From NCBI GenBank assembly GCA_030734395.1, contig JAUZTG010000048.1, positions 1,488,001 to 1,552,000 on the forward strand: a stretch of 64,000 nt of DNA, given 5' to 3'. This stretch comes from Sarocladium kiliense. Taxonomy: Eukaryota > Ascomycota > Sordariomycetes > Hypocreales > Sarocladiaceae. The translations under genes were made by a program, and so were the position numbers. This document shows positions 10,925-21,188 of the stretch, piece after piece. Position 1 is the first letter of the stretch; every line of letters begins with the position of its first letter. The notes under the pieces are model-generated. The model had not been told where the DNA came from and ran no database searches. It worked only from the letters and a program-made list of their open reading frames with translations.

Positions 10925-12944
10925 GGACAGGTAATGCGACAATTAGCAATAAGTTCAATGCTCCGGGACGTCGTTTCGTCAGTGCGTCTCGAAAGTGTGT
11001 AGTATCGCCAATGACGCAAAGGTCAGCGGCTTGGGTCTGGTCCGCTACTGGCCACTGGGTAGCTTCAAATCGCCGAGCACATAATAAATGCCGCCAATGA
11101 AAAGCGAGTAGTGTGGTCTCGCCGTTCGAACAAATGCAACAAGACCGTTGAAAGCGCTGTTACACAACAGTACGTGTGTACGCTGAATCGACACAAGGAC
11201 CAATCGCTGAGAGCCACCTCAGTGAGGCTTGCGCATGACTCTCTGTAAGGAATGAAGGCAATGGGCCGTCGCAAGGCGATTAACGCGCTGCTGTCCGGTC
11301 AGATGATACGTCGTTACTGCTCTAGCAGCGCGAAACACAGTAACAATCAGATCTCACGGGGTCCTGGAGGCTCACAGGGTCAGTAAGAACACCGCCAATG
11401 TCGAAGACAGAAAAGATGCAGCTGGCGAGATGCGAATGCTGGCGACGAGGCGTATATGAGGGGGGCGTCCGGGGACAGGCATCCAACGTTAGTGGTGGGT
11501 TAGAGGCGGGATGTGGGCCACACTTCCATGCGACGGGGGGGAGGGTTCAGCCAGGGACCCTAAGCTGGGATGAGCGATCTTGCTGGGGCCATATCGGTGC
11601 GTCTCAGGTCCGGATTGGATGGCGGTGGGTGGATGATTGTCCAAGTCTTAGTGAAAGGCGACGGTCATGGATTCTCGGAAGGAGGGTGCGGGAGGCTCGG
11701 TGGCCAGAAGTCGAATGACGCCTGTTGTCCTCTTATCCAAGTGCAAGGATAGACCGCCGAGCCAAAGGCGACGGAGGAGACAGCGTAGGGGATAGCGCCA
11801 GTTCAGAACAGTTCAGAACAGTCCAAGTGAGCGGCGGCTCCCCGTCGATACTGGCCAGCTTTCACGATGAGGTCCCAACTGGATGGCTTCATGTCTCGTC
11901 TTGATGGTTCAGATGCCGCCCGGAGCTCTGACAGCGAGGTTCCACAAAGGGTTCAACGGCGGCGGCAGCGGCCATGTGTTTCCTCTATGCGTCTGGGGTG
12001 AAGGAGGGCGATTTGCGCCCGCAAAGACACAGAGTTTGTTCGGCAGACGGCCTGAGCCGCCCGTAGTCTGCGATTCGCAGTGGAGTCGCGCATGGAGATG
12101 GCACGGGCGTCAGCCATTGACAAGGACCATCCTAGGCGGCGAATGCTGATGAATCAACGTTCAGATGGCATTTGATGTGATAAGTCGCATGCGACGAAGA
12201 TGCCACGCTATCAGTACGGCCGATCCATGAAAGACCCGAGGTGTGTTGTTGATGGAACCAGCTACCGCTAGCAAAGCCTAAATGATCCGAGATAATTGAT
12301 AAGACATGGGAAATTCAACTTGCCTGATTTCACGGTACAGACGTGTCTGGCAACAGTGAATGAGCAGCTTGAGACGATGGCTTTCCAGTCTTCGATGTGG
12401 ACGGCTGGTCGCCGGTTAGCAAGCCCTCGCAGGTGCAGGATCTGCCTGGGGTGGCTCGCGTAGGCTACCAATAGCAGGCAGATAGTGGTCTGGCTGTCGC
12501 AAACAGCAAGGCTGAAGTCGTTATGGGAGGCCGATGATCTCCCGTGGCTGGATAGCTTTGCAGAGATGCAGAGGGAATGACGAGCATGCAAGAAAAAGTA
12601 TCGTGGTCTGGCGATATCTTGTTGGGGCTGTATCCCAGGCTGTCTTCAGCACGCAGCTGTCATTGCCATCTGCCATCGCCTGTCAACAGCCGTCGGCGCG
12701 TGCCCCTGACGGCCGCCGGCACCTTCGATTCACGGCGGGAGCCTCAGGCTACACTGACGGATCTCCTCCTCCTCTCCTCTGGTCGGCCGCCTTCACCTCC
12801 TCACGTTTCCCTGCCTCAATTGGCATAATGCCTCATGGCCGCCCTCCAGCTCTGCCCAACCTCCTCATCCAAAGTCACCAGGCGAGCAACCACCCACACA
12901 CTTCACACTCGTCACCATACAATAGCCCTCACTAAATCGTCGAC

Positions 12945-13232
12945 ATGACCACCACCCGGCAGCTAGTGGGTGCATCCGTCCCAGTAGTCCCTCGGCGCCT
13001 TCGACCGGTCATCCTATCCAATTCGCTGCCATTGGCCTTTCCCGTCCCACTGGCGTGGTCTGTGGCGCCGTGTTATGGAGGGTGGCCAAGAGCAAAGGGG
13101 CACTTCGCTGCGGGACAAACCAGGCAACGCGCAGATGACCTGGACTCGATTCCGCAGACCCGCGTATGCCGCCCCGGAGATACAGACGTGTACCGCCTTG
13201 ATGACCTGAACAAGGCACCATGCGATCACTAA
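12945..13232 (+). CDS. Small hypothetical ORF, doubtful
   Basis: A 95-codon ATG frame beginning MTTTRQLVGASVPVVPRR. It is preceded by about 150 bp of C/T-rich DNA and an A/C-rich stretch directly before the ATG, which resembles a fungal promoter and leader. The N-terminus is basic and free of acidic residues until about residue 70, which could be a mitochondrial presequence or simply chance composition. No motif, no family resemblance and no intron that would extend it convincingly. It could be a first exon of a longer unseen gene, a short non-coding transcript or nothing. Confidence 0.15.
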   Translation: MTTTRQLVGASVPVVPRRLRPVILSNSLPLAFPVPLAWSVAPCYGGWPRAKGHFAAGQTRQRADDLDSIPQTRVCRPGDTDVYRLDDLNKAPCDH

Positions 13233-14899
13233 CAATTTATTATGGACCATGAAGGTGACGTACCAGTGTACTACCGATTTGCATGAGGATCACATCTGTG
13301 CTCGGTATCCTTTCTGGGCTCTTGGCCCATTCAGCCTCTAAAACCAGGCATTCGCTGCTGTCGCTACCATCTCCGGCTGAGTCCGGGTACCGACAGGGGG
13401 GGTCGGCCGGACGCGACAACAACGGGAGCCCCCGAATTCGACCCGCCCTACCTCGTACTTCTGCTTTTCTACAGAATGTATGGTTGGGCAATGCTGTTGA
13501 GCAACCTCTAGGACACAGTTCCGAGCGCAACTTCTCTCCATCCCGTGAAGCGCGCCTATGTGCAGTGCTCGTCTCTGGTGCTGCATAACGCTGTATTCGT
13601 AGATGCCACCCACATATCCGCTTAGCAGGGGTAGCCCAGAGACATAGTGCGCCATATTCGATCAACATCTGACGGAGGGGCAGAACGCCACCTGAGTCCT
13701 CGACTCGACATCCGACGCGAAAATGTGCACTTCCTATCAAAGCCTCAATTGCTTAATGTCATCACTTTTGGGGGCAAGCGCCAGGCAGGTATTGGCGTCT
13801 CTCGAGCTGGTGATGACATGAGCGATCACCAGCACGTTACCATGCAAATTCGGCGGTGCAAAGTACAATCGATCAGGTCAGAACCCAGGGCTCGAACTTG
13901 AGCTGACTATCCTGGCAACTTGAACATGCAGTCACGCAGTTGGTGGCATCTGCACGTCGACAGAAAGAGTCTTCGCTGGTTTGCTTCTGCGACAGACCGA
14001 GAGCCCCCCAACCATGTCGGCAGTGCCGCTTTGGATCTCCCTCCAATAGGTCCATTGGCGAATGTGAGACCTGGCTCCTTGATGGGCGACCCCGTGGGCA
14101 GGCAATCTCCACTGATGAGATCCTCGAGCGTGGGGATTACCGTGGGGGTTCCAGTTGAAGGATCGCCCAGCCAAGACGTTCTTTGCGTGCTTCTATCAAG
14201 GGACATTACACATCTTTCTTACGGAGTTTATTGATCGAATGAGATCACGGCCTCGGGGTGCGCTTCGCTTTGGGATTAGAGTCATGCTCCTGGAAACTAT
14301 TTGCTCACGTTCACCGTCCGGTCTGGGGCGACCTGCAAGAAGCTGCATCCGCCCTATCGAGATTACTTATGACCGAATGCAATTGTTCAACTGCTGCAAT
14401 ATCTATAAGCAGGTACAACTCATAAGTCATATCACAATACCCTCTTTTAGGGCCTTGATGAAATCATCGCATCCATGTATCATCTGCTTGACTAATGCCA
14501 CAAGGATTGCCTCTCATGAAGCGGCGAGCTGTACTTCTATTCTAAGCTAAGAGGATCAACAACATCTCTCGCCTGTGCGCAGCCTGACAAAGACCTCCGT
14601 CAACTTGGAGTCCGCCGGCCTGAGTAGGTGAGTCTCCTTGCCATTTTCATCTGTCTCTTGATAGCTGTAGGTGGCGACTTTGCTAGTCAGTTAGCCTTCG
14701 AAGGTGACCGGCGGATTGCACCACATGTGATGGGCAGCATCCGAGTAGCAGTCAATCTTGACATCCCGGAACCCGTCTTCAGCGGGTTTGCGCATCATGT
14801 CCTGCGCGGTCTATTCCTCTGTGGCTTTGGTCCTCGTAACCTTCCTTGGTCGCCGTGGTGCAGCGCATCAAGACCTGCTGCGGCCCTGTCGGTGAACAT

Positions 14900-16190
14900 T
14901 CTGCCGCGTGTCACGTGTCGCCTGCCGCCTGCCGCCTGCTATCAGAGCCATGAAAGCGATGGGATCCAGGGGGAGTGACATGAGGTTAGCAACAAGCACT
15001 TCCTCGCTTGAGAAGTCATGCTGGCCATATGCTCCAGCAATACGAACGAGAGGAAAGTCCATCTACTCCTCCAGCTGTGGGCATGTGGCGGAGGTGTCGC
15101 TCAGGTCCCAGTAAAGCTTTCCTCCAGTGGCGGCAGAGTCTGATCGCTTGAAGAGATATTTCTTGTCGTAGACTCCGAGAGATCGGCCAAGTCCAAGTTG
15201 GTGTACTTACATGCCCTTGGCCGCCTTGACCACTTGTAGGTTTATGAAGTTTCCCCCAACTCCGGAAGTGCTTGGGTTCCGTGTTTGGTCCCATGGCCGA
15301 AGCCGTGACAGACCATACCGCATGCCCATGCCTCGTGTTCTAACGGAATCAAACTGGGCTCGCAGCGGGGGAAGACAGATTGAAGACATTGCGGTTATGA
15401 TTCAGTTGGTCGATCTGTTATTCGATCGAGTGAGGGTTGTAGGTAGAACTTGAAAGGGATTGGAAGTCTTTTGATTTGCTAACAGATCGTCCTAGTCCAC
15501 GAAATTTGGCGGCTGCCTGGTGCTTGACTAACCTCACTGATATATGAGACGGAATGTTTGAAACATGTAGAAGAATTGTGGTAATATTCTCCCTACTAGC
15601 TTTATTCATTCAACCTTCTCCCAGTTGCCAACATACTAACCCCTAGGAATGTATTGTATACGCGATATGTCTGCTTTGATCTCTGCGTCCGCAGCTTTGG
15701 TAGTAACATACATGCCTAAGAGAGCGGCCGAGCTGCCTCAGATCAGTCGGCTCGGGGCCGTTCAAGGGACAATGGCGTCGTGTTTCGCTATTCCAAAGGA
15801 GAAGGCGAAATCCTTATCATGCGTCTCGTTGATTGCCTTGCTCTTTGTATTAAGGACAGCGCAGAGCTGATTCTTGGGAACCGGTATAAGGTTGTTCAAG
15901 GGGAGGGTGGGTTTGCCAGGGGTGGCAACGGTACGGAATCGGAAGTGTCGTGCGAGGTCCCCGTTGTCGTCAGGTAGGGTCACGATGCCAAAGTCTGCAT
16001 GCTAACGCTGGCCGAGGAAGGGTGTGATTGCAGCCTCGGTGCCCTTGATACGCTTTGTAATGACGGACAGATCAATGATGAATCCGAATAGAGTGGCGGT
16101 CAAGAACGAGACTCGCGGCATTGCGGCCGGATTTCTTCCTGGCCCAGGTTCTGTGTTCTCTGCAGGAATTAGCATTGTTGTTCTCAACAT
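14900..16190 (-). pseudogene. Possible decayed gene remnant
   Basis: On the minus strand, 16190-15762 reads as one frame interrupted by a single TAG (near 16002-16004). It starts with a signal-peptide-like segment (PRVSFLTATLFGFIIDLSV, ending KR) and continues into TLPDDNGDLARHF and FAFSFGIAKHDAIVP. Further down the same strand, 15389-15207 gives an open segment ending in a good GTAAGT donor, and further open pieces follow to about 14870, separated by stops and frame changes. The composition looks more protein-like than the surrounding spacer, but I do not recognise a family and could not splice it into a full protein. It may be a broken secreted-protein gene, a multi-exon gene I failed to resolve, or chance. 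Confidence 0.2.
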
Positions 16191-16500
16191 GTAATTAGGA
16201 GGATGTCCCAGTTGGCAAGATCTGTGTTGGAGCCAGACCCCTGGTGCAAATATTATGATGTGTGGTATCTCTGAACATATCCCATCGGGAACATATATGC
16301 CCGTCTATGTGAGCTCTTATTCACATCGCTACGAGTTTTCCCGGTTATGTACCTACTCATATGTGAAGGCCTATATCGCCTTACACATTGACATGCCTAC
16401 TGAATCGCGAGGTCTTGCTCCTTTCCTATTCAGCGCGGCGTCACACTCTGCACTCACATCTCTCTTTGGGTTCCGGGAGATGTAAATCGCCGTCATTGAC

Positions 16501-17023
16501 CCTCCCCGCCGGGCTGCCTCTCGTAGAGCAGCTCAAAGGACCGTCTTCTGGCTTCATGGGCCACGACACCTCGAATGTGCGTGTTCTCGAGGGAGAGTTT
16601 CCGGCGCATAATAGACCGAGGCCCGAGTGAAAAGCCAAAATAAGATTCGGGTTATTACCCCGCGATGACCGAGGCTGACCCCAGAGTCACCCCAGAATGT
16701 CCAGAGGAGTCAAGCTAAAAACAACTAGTCTATGGAGTACGAGGTACTCACGGAGAATATCGCGGGGCATGGATCAACGTTGGCTTGCATCAACTCGAGC
16801 CACGTCCCCGGATACCAGGATTTCCTTCGGCGTAAAACCTGCCGAACGAGGAGCCTATATAACATCCTCACAGTGCCAAAGTCTGCGCTCCATCCATCAC
16901 CGACCAGATAGTCTGCTGTATCTCCCGACTCCCGACACGGCTAGTCAAAAGGCAAGAAACTCTTGAGCCATAGTAAAGACTGAAGCCTGGGCATCGATCA
17001 GCTGAAAGCTGAACACAAGCAAC
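16501..17023 (+). promoter_or_regulatory. Sugar transporter promoter with CreA-type motif cluster
   Basis: Six matches to the carbon-repressor consensus SYGGRG (either strand) lie within 308 bp: 16504-16509, 16658-16663, 16679-16684, 16690-16695, 16762-16767 and 16806-16811. By hand, about 1.2 would be expected in this length at equal base use, so the region is enriched. Paired sites, as at 16679/16690 and 16762/16806, are the arrangement CreA/Mig1-type repressors are known to prefer. This suggests glucose repression of the downstream transporter; binding itself is inferred. Confidence 0.45.
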
Positions 17024-18871
17024 ATGTGGAAACATGACTTCACGGGCAAGAAACTGCTGTATGCCATCACAGCATGCGTGTGCCAATCGTTCCTGTTGCT
17101 GGGTTACGACCAGGGCGTCATGAGCGGCATCATCGGGGCAGAGAATCGCTTTGGCAGAGACTTTAATAGTCCAGACGCTGAGATGCAGGGCGACATTGTG
17201 GCCCTCTATGATGTGAGCGAATCTTGTCAATCATTCACATTGTATCTTGACGCATCTTTCTAACAACTTCATTACAGATTGGCTGTGTTGTGGGTTCTAT
17301 CGCTGCGTTCCTGGTCGGGGAACGCTTTGGTCGTCGCAAAATGCTCATCGCTGGCGGCTCCATCATGGTTGTTGGGGCTGCTATACTTGCCTCCTCGACC
17401 ACCATTGCCCAGCTCATTGTTGGCCGTATCGTGACTGGAATTGTACGAATATCCTTGCCAGACTTCTCCTCTCGGACTAGGAACACATACTGACAGCATG
17501 ATAACTCAGGGCAATGGTATCAACAGTTCAACTGCTCCCGTGTATCAGAGCGAGTGTTCTCCTGCGCACAACCGTGGAGCACTCCTCACCCTCGAGGGTG
17601 TCGTGACTATTCTCGGTCTCTGCATTGGTGAGGAACCCTTAGTCACCTTCACTTCCGCTTTGTGATGGGTTACAAATCTAACGATATTTGTGATCATAGC
17701 ATACTGGCTCGACTATGGCACTAGCTTCACCGAATCCTCATTCCAATGGCGATTCCCCCTCGCTTTCCAAGCCTTCTTCGCTATTTGCTTAGTGCTGCAG
17801 GTCATTGGCCTCCCTGAGACTCCACGATGGCTCATGCAGCACGATCGACACGACGAGGCGAAGCACGTCATTGCCGCTCTCAGGGGTACCACTGTTGAGG
17901 ACGAGGAAGTTGAACAGATGGCTCTTAACATCCAGGCTGCTATTCTCGAAGAGTCCAAGGGTGGCCCCTTCAAGATCAAGGAGTTGTTCACTGGTGGGAA
18001 GGTTGCTAACGGCCGTCGTACTGCCATTACCGTCGCCGTTCAGTTGATGCAGCAGTTTACTGGCGCCAACATGATGTGCGTATCCTATTGCCCTTGATAT
18101 GTGGATGAACTTGTCAAATTAACCCTTGTCTCAGAAATTACTACGCTCCCGTCGTTTACCAGACGACCATGGGCCTTTCCCGGAACACTTCACTCATCCT
18201 TGGTGGCTGCACAGCCCTGACCTATCTCGTCGGATCAGTAGTTCCCGTGTTTCTCATGGATCGATTCGGACGCCGCCCTTTACTTATGATGTCCTCTGCT
18301 GGATTGGCCGTCTGCTTCGTTCTCGCTGCAGTCTTGCTGTCCCGTGATACCTTGAGCACCGCCTATGCAGCCGTGGCCTTTGTTTTTGTATTCCAGCTCT
18401 TCCTCGGCATCGGTTGGCTTCCAGTGCCCTGGTTCTACCCTAGTGAGATCAACACTACTAGGATCCGGTCCCGTGGCATGGCACTCGCTTCCGCATGGAA
18501 TTGGATGGCCGTCTTCGTCATTGTCAAGATTACCCCTATTGCTATTGGTGAGTAGCCCCATTCAACTACACGGATCTCAAATACAGATCCCCGAGTTGAC
18601 CTGCAGTATTACAGAGAACATTGGTTGGAAAACCTTCATCATCTTTGCCGTCTTCAATGCTATCTGGATTCCTATCGTCTATTGCTTCTTCCCTGAAACC
18701 AAGGGCCTCACGCTCGAGGATATCGATCTCATCTTCGCCAAGGGTGGCATCACGGGCGGCGTATTCTCTTCGCGGGGCAGAACTGTTACTCCCAACCAAC
18801 ACGCCATGGAGCTGGGCGCTACAGGGAAGATGGATCACGACGAAATGGCACATCAGGAGACTGTGGGCTGA
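17024..18871 (+). CDS. MFS sugar transporter (HXT/monosaccharide type)
   Basis: Six exons, 17024-17212, 17278-17442, 17510-17627, 17700-18075, 18135-18547 and 18615-18871, encode 505 aa. All introns are 57-72 bp with GT/AG ends. The product is a 12-TM major facilitator of the sugar porter family (TC 2.A.1.1), expected at the plasma membrane as a hexose or related sugar/H+ symporter. Family signatures: GYDQGVMSG in TM1, GERFGRR after TM2, GLPETPRW at the end of the first half, QQFTGANMINYYAP in TM7, DRFGRRP after TM8 and PETKG after TM12. The short tail carries HDEMAHQETVG. Promoter motifs upstream suggest carbon repression. The exact sugar cannot be read from the sequence; hexose, pentose and quinate carriers all share these motifs. 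Confidence 0.93.
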
Positions 18872-19881
18872 AGCTGATGGAATGACGGTGATCTCAAATC
18901 TCAACAACGGAGAGTAATGAACACTGGCTGCAGTTTAGCAGATCGTTACCCATTTGAGTAGCACGGGTCGCTAGACATCATAATGTATAAGTCGTGTCTA
19001 TGGACTGAAGGTTATGTTTGCATCTATCCTATTCTACTAGCAACGGGGACGAACTTGAGCTGGAGTGTTTATGTTTAGGGTAGGATCCCAATTCCTAACC
19101 ACGTATATCAGGTACCTTGCCGTGGTGTAGAAGCCAGACTGAAGATCGTCCGCAGCGAGGCCGTGGGTACCAATGTTTTCCTGGTTTCGCTGTCAAGAAG
19201 CTACAAGACCTTGCCCAGTGTTAATTAGAACTTTGGTAGCAGATGCAGTCTGAAGCATGGAGTCGGGATGAGTGCAGGATAGTGTAAATGGTTAGTTGCG
19301 GTCGCCAAGGCTGTTGGCGGCTGGCTCTTGATGATGTTCCGGAACCGTCCAAATGCGCTCGTGAATGAGGAAGGTGAATGAGGCTAGAATCGACTCCGGT
19401 CAGTGTCGTTCAATTTCCATACTGGAGTATCTTCCCTAGTCAAGAGGTGAACGCGCCGGTTTCGCAGCCGCGATGCCCAGCAACGCGTGGTCGATGGGTG
19501 CCCCACCAATGTGGAGCCACTCTCCAATCTCGCCCACCGCCGTGCGTCACCCGCCATGGGATTTTTGTTGCAGGGACCGACTAAGTTGCATTGAGAGGGT
19601 CGCTTGACCGCCGCCTCTCGTAGCCCCCCCGATCCTCGCTGCAAGCATTTCCTTCTCGACGCACTCCCCTCACGATCACCGCCTCTGCAACTTAGTTTGA
19701 CACCACCGAGCCTCTCTCACTTCTCCTTCGAAAGATGTAACACACTCGGTTGCTTTGTGACAGCCTTTCGACTTATTTGCGACCTGCCAACTTTCGGAGT
19801 TCGAACAACCAATCCGGCCTCTCTCCTGGGCCTCCCCTCCTCCTCTCCTCCCCTCACGCGGTCACAACTCCACAACCGATC
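18872..19881. other. Intergenic, SAP30-like gene promoter
   Basis: 1.0 kb between the transporter stop and the SAP30-like start. The last 270 bp (about 19610-19880) are strongly C/T-rich on the plus strand, typical of a fungal core promoter and leader. Long plus-strand frames across it are explained by this composition. Nothing else seen. Confidence 0.5.
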
Positions 19882-20473
19882 ATGCCTCCTGCGAAGACAT
19901 CGCGCGCTCATGATGATGCCAAAGGCGAGGGCACACATACTGAGAAGAAGAATGGAGGTGGAACCGGCTCGGCGAAGATGCGCCGCATCACCAGCCAGAC
20001 TGGCAGTGCCGCCAGCCAGCGTGAGGCGGCCAATGCGCCTACCTCGGCGCCTACAACTACCGAACAGACTGCACCAGGCGTATGTCACTATATTCTGGAC
20101 CTCTGAGTCGCATACTCGAGCACACATACTGACCTGGGACTCCTCACAGCTCGACTGGCGATCCTTCGACCGCTCCGCCCTCCACTCCTACCGACGCGAA
20201 CTACACCTCTCGACCCCAAACTCATTCGTGAGCACATACCACCACTGGGTGCTGTCAAGTCCGAACGGTATTGGCATGCATTCTCCTACCATGGTTCGCC
20301 GGAAGCAGGCGAGACGACAGACCAAGGAGCAGCTTGCCGCCACCGTGAGGAAGCACTTCAACGGTGTCGGCATACAAGAGAACGACGTAATTGTTGACTT
20401 TATATACAAAGTGCATAGCGACAAGGCTGAGAAGGCCAGTGAGACGTACAAGACAGGCACAAATCCATCATGA
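19882..20473 (+). CDS. SAP30-like Sin3-binding protein
   Basis: Two exons, 19882-20079 and 20150-20473, give 173 aa. The C-terminal half matches the SAP30 Sin3-binding region: a DWRSFDRSALHSYRRELHL segment, a YSPTM-like element (MHSPTMVRRKQARR), then LAATVRKHFNGVGIQENDVIVDFIYKV. In yeast and animals SAP30 bridges Sin3 and the Rpd3-type histone deacetylase in the nucleus, so a role in repression is expected. The N-terminal 66 residues are low-complexity. The C-terminus is uncertain: a 53-bp intron (20439-20491, GTGAGA to ACAG) would be in phase and replace the last residues with a different tail ending at 20622 (about 205 aa). Neither end clearly matches the family, so the shorter model is given. 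Confidence 0.75.
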
Positions 20474-21188
20474 TGACAAGTCATATAACAGGCATTGAGA
20501 AGGATTGCATTGGAAGGCGTTTGCGGCGTACTTGCGGCTACAGGGATACACTGTATGGAAATAATGATGAATTAGAGTCGCTGGAACCTGGCCGTTCTGG
20601 CCTTGAGGAATACTGGGAATAGGGATGTATTTAGGATCTATACCATGCGTCAAGCTGTCGCATCCATTCACGGATTGGCAGCTGCATTGTCAATATTTTG
20701 CAATACACGGACGTTCACAATACTCTTTGCCTCATGTTAAATAACCACTCGACTCGAACCCATGGGACTACTCGCTCTTGGACTTCTGTTGTGCCCATCA
20801 GGTACTGGCCGCCAACCCTCTGACCTCTCGCGGCAAGATAATTGGCGAGAAGCCGCTGCTCGGCTTATGACGGCATTGCGGCCTCAGGCACGTGGGCCGC
20901 CAGGCGCGCCTCCAGCTGTGGCAGACGCGGCCCCACCTCAGCAATCGCTCCTGGAAAAAAGTCGGGATCGGCTCTGGGGCCGCTTCGACGTCGAGATGAC
21001 CGAAGCGCAAAGAAATTTCGGGACAACTCTGGCAATTGTCACTAGCACCCTAGCTCAACTCACCTCTTCTTCGAACCGTTCCTAGCTCATCGAATACCCG
21101 ACGGTCGGATTGTCTTTTCTGAAAGGATCTCTGCCTTGTTCTCCTTCTGCTTATCTTCCGGAGAGCTCATGAAGAGCTGCGCCCTACG
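20474..21188. other. Intergenic, mdj1 promoter
   Basis: 715 bp between the SAP30-like gene and mdj1. Contains one perfect heat-shock half-site pair (listed separately). An open frame at 20762-21085 has no recognisable features and runs through the promoter. If the alternative SAP30-like splice is right, coding sequence extends to 20622. Confidence 0.5.
21011..21020 (+). promoter_or_regulatory. Heat-shock element candidate
   Basis: The decamer agaaatttcg fits nGAAnnTTCn exactly and is followed by ggaca, an imperfect third unit. It lies about 170 bp upstream of the mdj1 ATG. Yeast MDJ1 is heat-inducible, so Hsf1 control is plausible; a 10-bp match alone is weak evidence. Confidence 0.3.

Larger units (their letters stand above)
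10925..16500. other. Gene-poor gap: upstream region of the transcription factor and unassigned DNA
   Basis: About 5.6 kb without a gene I can support. The first kilobase, read on the minus strand, is C/T-rich (plus strand is G-rich at about 11455-11720), as expected of the transcription factor's promoter or leader. A short tandem copy of AGTTCAGAAC occurs near 11800-11820. A C/T-rich tract at 12760-12920 is followed by an ATG at 12945 opening a 95-codon frame of unknown nature. A possible decayed gene lies on the minus strand at about 14.9-16.2 kb and is listed separately. No transposon ends, no RNA gene and no long repeat seen. Confidence 0.5.

Noticed and set aside
10925..17023. Transposon or RIP-degraded element in the 6-kb gap
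   Set aside because: No terminal repeats, no transposase or reverse-transcriptase motifs and no strong AT shift that would suggest repeat-induced point mutation.
19604..20473. 289-codon plus-strand open frame starting before the SAP30-like gene
   Set aside because: Only its last part (from 20150) is real coding sequence. The first part runs through the C/T-rich promoter, the first exon in a wrong frame, and the intron.
20745..20765. tRNA B-box-like GGTTCGAGTC on the minus strand
   Set aside because: No matching A-box, acceptor stem or anticodon arm could be folded around it; similar GGGTTCGA words at 36090 and 40310 also failed.
20762..21085. 107-codon ORF upstream of mdj1
   Set aside because: Low-complexity Ala/Pro/Arg composition with no motif; it lies in the expected mdj1 promoter.
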